A DNA stretch of 64,000 nucleotides from Ypsolopha sequella (Eukaryota; Arthropoda; Insecta; Lepidoptera; Ypsolophidae), in assembly GCA_934047225.1 (NCBI GenBank), contig OW203992.1:21193501-21257500 (forward strand), written 5' to 3'. A program made the position numbers and the translations under genes. A model generated the notes under the pieces. The model was not told where the DNA came from. It did no database searches and saw nothing but the letters and a program-made list of their open reading frames with translations. Shown here piece after piece: positions 57,401-64,000 of the stretch; the stretch's first letter is position 1, and every line of letters begins with the position of its first letter.

Positions 57401-60400
57401 TCTATGAAACAGTTAATATTTTTTTTTCGAGATACAGTGTTTGTTCCATAGTAAAAGTTGTTCTATACCATTGACTGAATAAGCTCTTCAAATATGGTTA
57501 CACCTTTCTGTTACACGTTGTATATCTGCCAAAAAATCAGTACTAAAAATTAATTATCTGTCCTTCCGAGTCATATCATAACTCAAAAGTTATTGATCCT
57601 ACTGAAGTTAGCATTAGGATTCTGGGATCAAAATATATTATTTATTGATTTTCATTGCAAATTAATGTTTGGTTTAAAATTTCCTCTGGTCTTGTGGTAC
57701 TTTCACTTTTTTCTTGACAGTGTCAATATTTCCGTGGTGATGGAAGTAACGTTAGTTTGAAGTTTGTTTCTGATGAGGTTGTCGATTAATCTCCATGAAT
57801 CATTTCAGATGATCGACCAGACGGTAGACGAGGACAGTCAGTTGGCTCCTCCTGTGGAAGAACACGTGTCCAAGCCTGAAGCGTTGGAGAATCAATCTAC
57901 GCAGGTGATGCTCGTTAGTTGTTACATAATGGTTATATCGAAATCTCAGTGCGGCAGGATTGCAGTATATAACAAAGACAAAAACATTTTTTAAATCTCT
58001 GATCCTGTCACCATTAATATGGGGTATTTACGTTTGACTTCATTGACAAAACCGATGCCTGACAGACTTGAAGGTCCTTTCTCAAGAACGCGAAGCGTTA
58101 CAGATCAGAGATTCTGTATATCTTAAAAATAACGCAAAAATCAAAGCGCCGATCGCGCTGCAAATCGACTGTGTAGATGCAAATTGACATTAATATTACA
58201 GGAAAATTACGCACATTTTGGTACAAAACTCAATTAGATTGTAATTGATGAAATTTATTTATTTTGTATAACGCATAGAATAATAAAAGACCAGAAAGCG
58301 TGAACGCGCCTAAAACTAAAGCTACAAAAACTACTCATAAATTGAGTAGTTTTACGTTCAAACAAGTAGTCTCTCTGTGAGCGTTGGATAAAAGAACGTG
58401 TGTCACAAGTAACAAATTAAATTAAATTATGCCGGCTTGTGCCGTTCCTACGTTTAAAAATGTTGCTGGTCGCAACAAGAAACAGGATGGGATCACATTT
58501 CATATGTAAGTAGCGCATTTAGATATCGTTTTATTTAAATATTGAATTAATTGTTCCGTTCGTAATTTTCGTAGAAAATGATGCGTCCACTTTGTTGGTG
58601 TTGCCAGTATAAAACATTTTACATTTCCCTACTTTTAATCACTAAGGTCCTTAAACTAAAGTCAATTTCTATGGCAGCTTGAAAATCTGCCAGTGACCTC
58701 GTACCACGAAACGCAGTAAAGATTGTATGGCGAGATAAACGTATCATTTTCTTTTGACGATCTGAAGGACGTCGCGGGTAGCGGCTGGATGAGGATGATT
58801 CAGGACCGCCAAGAGTGGCGTCATATTGGAGAGGCCTATAGGTCCAGCAGTGGACGAACACGGGCTGATGGATGAATGGATGGATGCATGGATGGATTTC
58901 TTTTGACGTGTACAGTTTTTCCCCCTACTTTAGAAACAGACTTTAATAAATACATTATTTTTCTCAAAAATACATTGTAATGTTATCATTTCATACCGTA
59001 AAGACAAACTAGTAAGTTTAGTACTTCAGGACATCTAACTATCCGAGACTATGACGTTAGGGATGTGCTTCTGACATAGTGATGTCCTTGACATTAGGGA
59101 TGGACTTTGACATTTTTTGACTTCGAAATAGTGATGTCCCCGAGTTCGTAGTGATGTCCCTGACGTTAGGGATTTACTTTAAAAAAGTGATGTACCACTA
59201 GGGATGTACAAAAATATTTTTTGTAAAAGTTTTATTTTGACCATATCTTTGGAACAGAAAGTGGTACGCCCTTTAGGGTTAGACCATAGGATAATAAGAA
59301 ATATATTTTTTTGTAGTGTCAAAACTTTGTCGGCCTGTATCTCCTAAACGGTTAGAGTTATCCCCCATGCTGATGGGTGTCTAAGAAAAGGTCTTGAAGA
59401 GATCTCCCCCCCCAAAGTGTCAAAACCTTAAAGGCCTGTATCTCTTAAATGGCTTAAGGTAGACCCTTGTTCATGGTACTTGAATAGGGCTTGACGAGAT
59501 CTACTTGACGCTAAAAAAAAAGTTTAAAAAAAGTTGCGCAAATTTTGATCGAGCATATCTCCGGAACGGCTGGTTTCGTCTATAGTGAATGGTTTGACAG
59601 GAGCTACGTGCCCAAACACATTTGATAGGTTTTGAAAGTTTTTTGACAAATCCAAAAAAGTGTTTCGTTTTGCATGAAACTCGATGTCAAGGGGCATTTA
59701 GGGTCGCTGATTATGGTTCCGTATTCAAAGACACTTTTTAATACTTGACAGGTTTGTTGACAATTTTTCGGCAAAACTTTAATTGGCCATCATATATATC
59801 TAAGAAACGCATGACGTTAGATTCCCCGTGTTTGAACTCTAATGAACGGTAATACAATTGCTTTCTGACCAACTGCAGTTGTTGACATTTGAAAAATGAA
59901 GTGCCCCAATATAGGCATAGCCTGATCCGTGGGTGCCTGTAATGTCATCAAAGTTTACCCCAAAAAGTGGAAAATCCTTTTCAAGCTAGCAACATTACGC
60001 GGTTGGGAAGTAGGCCGGGTGCGGGACGTTCGCTACAATTTTGGACACAACGCGCGGCATGCAATTACGGCTGGACGCTACTTCTGGTTACTTTTATTAT
60101 TCTAATGTATAACGTAAAGACACAATATGTTCACTAATAAAATGACCTGGGTCAATCTGACCTTGCTTCGAATGTTTGAAAGTAGGTTAAAATTAAAATA
60201 TAATATATTTCAGGACACAGGTGGCGCTTGCGAAGAAAAGGAATCTCAGGATGCAAAAGACGATGAAGACAATCTGGACTTTGAAGAGATTTCCGATGGA
60301 GAATTGGAAGAGGAGCGTACTAGAGGTACCCTTGTTATATTGCAGCATGGTAGCGAGATCATCTTGATAAATAATAAATATATAGTTTGACTGAAAACGC

Positions 60401-61689
60401 TGTACCGCGCACATACGTTGATTTGAAGGATTTAGGCAGTCCACATTATTTTGCAGTGTATTTTAACTTTAAATCAGATATTTGTTGGTGAAGTATTGCC
60501 TTTTGTAAAATTATCATTAAAATTTCGACCGCCTAATTCCTTCAAATCAACGTATGTGCCGCGCTGAGACTGGGGGAGGAAAGGAAAGAGTAGCATAAGT
60601 TCACACGAGATCCATATTGTCGGACAGATCTTACGATATCGGTTTATAATATTATTAAGCTATAGAGAAACAGCTTTGTAATATTTCTTAGAAAATATGA
60701 TACTACTAAAATGGTAAGTAAGTTACTTATCTCATATGAACTCATACTATTCGATTTCCTTTCCTTCCTCCCCTGCCTTAAGGCGTGGTATAGCGGTTTC
60801 GGTCAAATATAGGCTGATCTAGAACTCAAGAGCGTTTAGAAAATTCACATACCACCACAAGACATAGTGGTCCCAATCCTCGGCATTGAGTGAACGACTG
60901 GGCGGATGGAAGGATCAAATGAATTATTTATGCCCAAGCAGATTGCATAGACGTTCTTTACATACACATGACAAACTTAACCCTTTTTCAGCGGGCCTTG
61001 GCGACGCTCTCGGCGTGGATTGGGCCAGTCTTGTCGCGGACGTGCGACGCCGCGAGCAGCCGGCGCCGACCGGCGGCGCCCGCGACCGTTGGCGTCCCGA
61101 TAGAGTGCTCGCGCGGCTTGGCCTATCCGTACACATGGCTGGCGCGGACACCGTGCGGCAAGTGCTCACTAATGCTGCGGACAAAGCCGCGCAGAACGGT
61201 GCCCATGAAACTAATGAAGTTGGAGTTGATCCGGTGCATCCTGTGGCTGCGATTCAGGTAATTTTTGTATTTTTTAAATAAAGTGTACAGGAGGTTTCTT
61301 CATTCTAATACCTCACATCCACACCCGCTGAAGGCACTGTTACCCATAAACTCATCGGCAAACCTACATCGAATTATCTCTTGCGTAAAATTGATTTTTT
61401 TTTGTCTAGATAGTTACAAGTTTACATCATACTGCAGCAACAAAACTCTTTATTACTTTTTATTTCTATCCAGGTTGCAACAGAGAAGCGCAAACGTCAA
61501 CGAGCCGTCCTATTCGGTTCGGGATGCGAGATCACCCGCGCACTGAGCGCGCGACGGGACTTGGCGCTGCGTCGACATCTGTGTCGACTGCCGGCTATAG
61601 AGCGCGCCCCTCCCTCCCGCACAGCGCCGCAGGCAGATCTGTTCCACGCGGCCCGAGCACTCCTCATGCAGGAGCCCGTCTCAGGCTGA
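45444..61689 (+). CDS. flacc: ZC3H13 / Flacc, m6A methyltransferase complex subunit
   Basis: Nine exons join in phase to 996 residues: 45444-45997, 47874-49123, 49191-49354, 55085-55169, 56138-56385, 57809-57904, 60214-60325, 60992-61257 and 61474-61689. Residues 44-65 form a CCCH-like finger (C44, C53, C59, H65), with Ser at 63 where the fourth ligand is usual. Then come an LEKRRQQLQRELELQL coiled coil, a Ser run, long K/R/D/E and RS-type charged repeats (KDRDKDRDKD), a Pro/Ala-rich part and acidic blocks. The closing helical domain (VDWASLVADVRRRE, HPVAAIQVATEKRKRQRAVL, ALSARRDLALRRHL) matches the ZC3H13 end. In flies and mammals this protein links RBM15/Spenito to WTAP/Fl(2)d in the nuclear m6A writer. 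Introns are loaded with transposons. Poly(A) signals lie at 62132 and 62213. The extra block 55413-55444 is discussed in the findings. Confidence 0.83.
46204..46368. mobile_element. TA-flanked MITE, family C, copy 4
   Basis: In flacc intron 1. Ends tagccgattctgaacgcttt / aaagccttcagaatcggctt. Its centre matches the 41805 copy in the opposite direction. Confidence 0.8.
46609..46770. mobile_element. Palindromic MITE, family G, copy 2
   Basis: In flacc intron 1, inverted relative to 29585-29745. Ends ggggctctactgcgtaattc / gaattacgcggtaacccc. Shared core aattcaacgcgtgcaaaaga. Confidence 0.8.
47553..47700. mobile_element. Palindromic MITE (ggattgtatatgttgca)
   Basis: In flacc intron 1. The left arm holds tgttgcaggtaaattgtcaa and cctgaaattgtaatttcact; the right arm is its inverse ending in ttgcaacatacaaagaatcc. 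The centre has three ttagg-like units, which look accidental. Confidence 0.7.
49932..50014. repeat. Perfect 36-bp stem with 11-base loop
   Basis: ataatgaacagaaaatcact begins the left arm (49932-49967), and agtgattttctgttcattat ends the right arm (49979-50014). All 36 pairs match. The loop is tttaaatttgg. It lies in the 5.7-kb flacc intron (49355-55084) and is transcribed with it. Confidence 0.9.
50305..50562. mobile_element. Palindromic MITE next to the mariner
   Basis: Left arm gaggcgtgtgctcaaacaac, gctgtgtgg and ggcgaaagatagctaatgat; the right arm is the inverse (atcattagataactttcgcc ... gttgttcgagcacacgcctc). Flacc intron; 32 bp before the mariner at 50595. Confidence 0.75.
50595..51890 (+). 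mobile_element. Full-length mariner with identical 32-bp TIRs
   Basis: The terminus cgagggtgaatccaaaagtt (to 50626) is repeated inverted at 51859-51890 without a mismatch over 32 bp, and both ends abut TA (50593-50594, 51891-51892). At 1296 bp it has the usual mariner size. The inner frame is uninterrupted but lacks a start ATG at the expected place. It sits in a flacc intron in the same direction as the gene. Confidence 0.95.
50780..51823 (+). CDS. Mariner transposase (DD34D), start codon lost
   Basis: The frame is open from AAA at 50780 (KIEHRAVIKYL, the usual N-terminal block) to the stop ending at 51823, 347 codons. In front of it stands TAG (50777-50779) where an ATG is expected. The first in-frame ATG is 50852, which would drop about 24 residues of the first DNA-binding helices. 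The two helix-turn-helix parts are followed by RETIEDDPRSGRP and WVPRLLSAD. Catalytic aspartates lie in MDESW, HQDNARVH and SPDLAPSDYH, with 34 residues between the last two. YFDDLPESFFFEGI and the closing KKCVDLDGDYVEK are intact. So the protein body is whole but the initiation is damaged. Confidence 0.92.
   Translation, partial: KIEHRAVIKYLNKKGLSPKEIHEDMETTLGESAPSYSTVKKWVAEFKRGRETIEDDPRSGRPSTSTTKENTDKICDLILGDRRLTISRIAEITSISYGRVQNIITVELGFRKVSARWVPRLLSADQKRVRFTISRDCLELFEADAEDFMSRFVTMDESWVHHHTPETKQQSKQWKRSGSPTPKKAKCVLSANKVMASVFWDSKGVILLDYLPKGETINSRYYCNLLRKLREEIKEKRPGMLRKRVLFHQDNARVHTSVETMAVIHECGYELLPHPPYSPDLAPSDYHLFPNLKKHLGGSKYSTREEVIVAVNDYFDDLPESFFFEGINKLQVRWKKCVDLDGDYVEK
52551..52771 (-). 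repeat. Dispersed repeat, copy 2 of 2
   Basis: Inverse of 22203-22457: tgacgtcatatccgacaatt, ccaaaataatgaaaactatg and aaattaggctatgggaatta are shared. It lies in the flacc intron between the two mariners. Confidence 0.7.
53148..54473 (+). mobile_element. DD41D (rosa-type) mariner-superfamily element
   Basis: Left end: TA (53146-53147), then ttgggtgtctcaaaagaaag. The right end, read inward, is TA, then caaggtgtctcaaaagaaag. The core ggtgtctcaaaagaaa is present once at the left but twice in tandem at the right (54441-54470). One open transposase frame fills the middle. Length 1326 bp. Located in the same flacc intron as the 50595 mariner. Confidence 0.88.
53263..54351 (+). CDS. DD41D transposase, intact reading frame
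   Basis: 362 residues from ATG 53263 (MERFSGADRALCVREFYKNG); an in-frame ATG at 53224 would add 13 residues. The N-terminal helix-turn-helix holds ALCVREFYKNGN. The linker contains TLEKSKSGRPRSSRT, and a second helix-turn-helix has SIRKRAVAVNVHRSSLFRIL. The catalytic triad is in SDEAHFHLNG, WFQQDGATSHT and PPRSPDLTPMDFFLWG, with 41 residues between the second and third aspartates, which defines the DD41D (rosa) lineage. Known mariner enzymes have 34. No stop or frameshift is seen, so it may be functional. Stop TAA at 54349-54351. Confidence 0.92.
   Translation: MERFSGADRALCVREFYKNGNSATVAHRKFCNIRDIRHLKDAPSPQLIIKWVEKFEETGSTLEKSKSGRPRSSRTVENVDSVTQSVRDDPDLSIRKRAVAVNVHRSSLFRILHKDLKLHPYKIQLVQELKPQDAGQRLDFINQVIERFPTFTNILFSDEAHFHLNGHVNKQNCRYWSATNPKQKHQKPLHSPKVTVWAAMSARGIIGPFFFEDERGRTVTVNSERYVEMLDDFFVPELQNFPGYNQRTWFQQDGATSHTSNRSLPRVREIFPGKFISRRGDINWPPRSPDLTPMDFFLWGYVKSKVYANKPTSLAQLKENIRHEMASITENTCRAVIGNFSVRLNECRERNGLHLDDVIFKK
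54533..54897 (+). mobile_element. Four-copy repeat, copy 3, palindrome arm deleted
   Basis: Starts tagtagtttatgctacaagg as in copy 2. After gagcgtagcg the second palindrome arm is missing, and catactacatttttcaatgc occurs twice in tandem (54600 and 54620). The remainder is intact to gcattgaaa. It precedes the flacc exon 55085-55169 by 188 bp. Confidence 0.8.
55481..55868 (-). mobile_element. Four-copy repeat, copy 4, inverted
   Basis: Runs from ttcaatgcaagtgctcgtaa to ccttgtagcataaactacta, with the complete palindrome at the right end. It is inverted relative to copy 3. The two flank flacc exon 55085-55169. Confidence 0.8.
56386..57257. other. Flacc intron with a MITE-like left end
   Basis: 56570 onward (cagtggcgtgaacagagttt, tttagacagggtagacataa) resembles the left end of the hAT MITE at 31963. 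gggtagacagtgtc at 57238 may be part of the other end. The middle (56811-57180) is GC-richer with no recognised protein. Confidence 0.4.
57258..57520. mobile_element. Palindromic MITE, family F, copy 2
   Basis: Ends caacgtgtaacagaaaggtg / cacctttctgttacacgttg are perfect inverses, as in 27784-28043. The internal part (cgagcggcattgcatttttc) is inverted relative to that copy. Flacc intron. Confidence 0.85.
58429..58505 (+). pseudogene. Degenerate THAP first exon in flacc intron
   Basis: ATG 58429 begins MPACAVPTFKNVAGRNKKQD, followed by GITFH, ending at the donor GTAAGT (58506). CAV...N...NKK-DGITFH is the opening of a THAP domain, but the second zinc Cys is replaced (TFKN). No following exon was found. 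It is probably the remains of a THAP-type transposon. Confidence 0.5.
58768..58899 (+). mobile_element. RTE-like LINE 3' tail
   Basis: The frame 58768-58875 reads DVAGSGWMRMIQDRQEWRHI then GEAYRSSS, the usual end of an RTE polyprotein (compare 22690-23105). It runs straight into a ggatggat-type simple repeat, typical of RTE tails. The rest is missing. Confidence 0.65.
59049..59215 (+). repeat. Irregular repeat of gtgatgtcc and acgttagggat motifs
   Basis: tagtgatgtcc(t/c) and ga(c)gttagggat alternate at least four times with different spacers: 59052, 59075, 59090, 59131, 59150 and 59163. Flacc intron 57905-60213. No coding frame. Confidence 0.6.
59225..59600 (+). repeat. Diverged repeats around tatctc(c)...aacgg
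   Basis: Similar pieces recur: gaccatatctttggaacaga, ggcctgtatctcctaaacgg, ggcctgtatctcttaaatgg and gagcatatctccggaacggc, each followed by a stretch ending near tagggtt/tagaccc. Spacing is 60-125 bp. Meaning unknown. Confidence 0.5.
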
Positions 61690-63029
61690 CGAAGGGTTTA
61701 ACTTATGATCGCCATCCGAAAACTAATGGAGATATGACCACGCAATCAGAAAATAGGTCACCCAAATTAAGGGAAGAGTGTGATACTGCGATTGATCCGC
61801 TAGTCGATCTTTCTCCCTCTTATACCATTGATTAGATTGGCGACTTACCAAGTGGTTTTATAGTCTGCTCCTAAAGTAAACTTTACCCCGTGTCTGGCCG
61901 GCCGTCGAGTGAGATCTGCTTATCTGTTCCAAGTTCCATTAACAGATGAAGGGTTAACCAACAATACGTTTTAACTCCGAAGATAAAACTGGGAGTCATT
62001 ATAATCGAAAGCAGTCAAACATTTCTCCGTTGCAAGGCAATTGCAACAATTTGGACTCGATATTTAAGCAAATTTCGGTGCACATAAATGGATACAACCG
62101 AATTTATTTTATAATCTAGTGAGTGAAATGAAATAAACGTGATGGTGACAATTTGTGGTCAGTTTTCCGTAAATGATGATGTGATTATTCTAAACAATTA
62201 TGTAGGTGTATAAATAAACTGTTAATAAATTTTACGTAAGAAGACTTTATTTTCAATATTATAGAAAAGTTAAAATATGTATAGTAATATGATTTATTGA
62301 TAAAATGGTATTAGTATTTTATTACTAATCTTGCACTAATCCTCAAGACAGTGGCGGTCCGAGGGGGGGCCACAGGGGTCATGACACCCTCCAAAATCAT
62401 CCACGCTGATTCCAAAATCTCCTGAGATTTGACGGTATAGGAACATTTTTAATAGACTCTTAAGAACACGGTCCGCGACGGCGACAGTTTTGATGCAAAG
62501 CATTTTGTTAAACATTTTTCTGGCCATTATCGCGATGTTTTTGGAAAAACCAAGGACATACACCACTTCATATTGGCCGTTTAAATGAATGCCTAAAATT
62601 ATTTGATTGGACTGCTTCTCTTTGCAAATTATTTTGGTACTTACGAGCTCGTTCCGAATAGTTCTTCACAATGTCTAAGTACCAAAATAATTCGCAAAGG
62701 AGAAACAATTCAATCAAATAAATTTTAGGACTTCATTTAGACGGCCAATATGAACTGGTGTATGTCCCTGGTTTTTACAAAAACATCGCGGTAAAGATGA
62801 GAAAAATATTTAAAAAGTACTTCGCATCAAACGGACGAAAAATACGGAGCGGGTTCTTAACTGCTAAAGACAAAGCAATGAAATCAAAAATAGAAGATTT
62901 AATCAAAGTAATAGATTACCCCTAAATCTTAGGCTGTGACCGCGCCTGCCTCAAGGACCTTCTTTAGAAAGAAAATGCACATAGTAACATGATGTGGTTT
63001 TACCACTTTAATATAAAAATAACAATTCC
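61690..63029. other. Flacc 3' UTR and intergenic spacer with a fold-back
   Basis: Flacc poly(A) signals lie at 62132 and 62213. A long imperfect inverted repeat occupies 62460-62861, and the dipeptidase 3' UTR follows. No extra gene. Confidence 0.5.
62460..62861. repeat. Long imperfect fold-back between convergent genes
   Basis: The arms pair over about 180 bp: tcttaagaacacggtcc with gagcgggttcttaa, aaacatcgcg with its inverse, ggacatacaccacttcatat with atatgaactggtgtatgtcc, and aattattttggtacttacga with tctaagtaccaaaataattc. The arms are about 80% alike by eye. Confidence 0.7.
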
Positions 63030-63759
63030 TTACAATGTCTTATTATTCAGCAACCATGTTTCTTCATCATTTAAAAATGATACATCTGCTCCAACGGGAT
63101 AATCAGTCTTCTTGCAATCTCTAAAACCAAAAACAAAAATATTACCTATCTAATTTTTACATGTTTCAAAAATGAATATTATTCTGATTACTCACTTCTG
63201 AAACAGTACAGCACCAGCGATTCCTTTTATCAAGAGTGAGTTTCCATTAACATGGAGAATAGCTCCTTCTCTGAGCCCCAGCACTGGAGCTGCGTGTGTC
63301 ATTTGTAGGTATTCTTGAATCCTTTGGTCCCTCGTCTCCCCTTTATGAGTTTCATTCTCAACTTTATCGATGTAGTGAGGATTGATGTTGAAAGGAACAA
63401 TCCCAATTGCATCAAAGGAAGGTGGGAAAGTGATTGGCATATCGTTTGTAGTGTGAATACTTCTGGTAGCTACATTAGTACCAGCACTACTGCCTATGTA
63501 TAGCATCCCCTCTTTGGTTACTCTTTTCTTTATGAGGCTTACAAGGTTTTTCTCATAAAGCCTTTTCAGAAGCAGGAATGTGTTGCCTCCTCCAATGAAT
63601 ATGGCTTTGGCAGAATTAATTGCCTTGGCAGGGTCACGATAAGTGTGCAATCCAGTGACTGAGAAGCCCCAAGGCCCTAACACTTCCTTGAATTTTTCAG
63701 TGTAATTATTTAAATCGTTTTGCGCATACGGGACAAATATAAGTTCGCTTATGTTGTTC
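63030..63759 (-). CDS. Alpha-aspartyl dipeptidase (peptidase E, S51), partial
   Basis: Two exons, 63759-63196 and 63120-63030, joined in phase; the 5' exon(s) lie beyond the window. The acceptor at 63761-63760 is clear. The frame reads NNISELIFVPYAQND, then AKAIFIGGGNTFLLLKRLYE and MLYIGSSAGTNVA, whose Ser is the nucleophile of the S51 elbow. FDAIGIVPFNINPHYID carries the catalytic-region His, followed by LGLREGAILHV. The last exon ends TWLLNNKTL. The family removes N-terminal aspartate from alpha-Asp dipeptides in the cytosol. The usual length is about 230-240 residues; about 218 are here, so only a short start is missing. The gene converges on flacc. Confidence 0.88.
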
Positions 63760-64000
63760 CTGTAATTAATGAATGACAAAAAAAGTAAGTACCCAGGTTA
63801 ATGATGACTTGATGAGAAATGTGTTGGGGCAATAAATAATATGGGAAATAGCACTATGGGAAAACAGGATAAGAAAATGTTTGCTTGGACACCGCCCGTC
63901 GTAGTGTCGATCATTTGGATGCATTTGCCAAATTCGCAATTTACCAAAATCAGAATGTTTGCATTATGAGTTAAAGAATGAAATCTATCGATTTGACGCG
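63760..64000 (-). other. Intron upstream of the dipeptidase exon
   Basis: Runs from the acceptor at 63760 to the window edge. No exon was recognised; the initial exon must lie outside or be very short. Confidence 0.5.

Noticed and set aside
1..64000. CRISPR arrays, operons, riboswitches or bacterial-type systems
   Set aside because: Spliced genes, polymerase III tRNA genes and insect transposons show a eukaryotic nuclear region; no spaced direct repeats or gene runs of bacterial type were found.

Overview
The window looks like nuclear DNA of an insect, most likely a moth or butterfly. It is AT-rich, its genes are split by introns with GT/AG borders, and it is crowded with small inverted-repeat elements, mariner-type transposons and decayed LINEs. 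Several interspersed repeats (for example the one at 7676-7952) are of a kind I recognise from lepidopteran genomes. There is no sign of bacterial or viral gene organisation.

Left part (1-31 kb): one convincing host gene, a secreted or GPI-anchored adhesion protein of the unzipped type (2621-4273, +), then about 27 kb of repeat-rich DNA. This holds two minus-strand proline tRNA genes (18000-18071, anticodon AGG; 25947-26018, anticodon TGG), a decayed BEL/Pao gag, LINE tails, a mariner with a frameshifted end (24255-25548), a deleted hAT element with a perfect 8-bp target duplication (28134-28796), and a fold-back element with 67-bp identical arms around a GC-rich core (21023-21445).

Middle (31-41 kb): a compact gene cluster. 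The 5' part of a probable mitoguardin gene (minus, 32443-31205) is divergent from an F-box/Kelch gene, FBXO42 (34315-36607, +). That gene converges on the spliceosomal HAT-repeat protein SYF1/XAB2 (40084-37066, minus). The roughly 1.9 kb between the mitoguardin and FBXO42 exons may contain both promoters.

Right part (41-64 kb): a hAT remnant, a ~400-bp tandem repeat, a THAP-domain exon and a LINE tail precede a 16-kb gene, flacc/ZC3H13 (45444-61689, +), a component of the m6A RNA methyltransferase complex. Its introns carry two nearly complete mariner-superfamily transposons (DD34D at 50595-51890 and DD41D at 53148-54473), several MITEs, a second THAP exon and an RTE tail. One small exon lies between inverted copies of the same repeat. 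A partial alpha-aspartyl dipeptidase gene (minus, 63759-63030) closes the window.

The host genes are ordinary housekeeping or cell-surface genes. FBXO42 (ubiquitin ligase adaptor), SYF1 (splicing) and flacc (m6A) all act in gene regulation, but nothing in the sequence shows a functional cluster. I saw no clearly new multi-gene system. The less usual items are the fold-back element, the four-copy repeat with a one-sided palindromic end, the DD41D element with a duplicated terminus, and the inverted repeats around a flacc exon.
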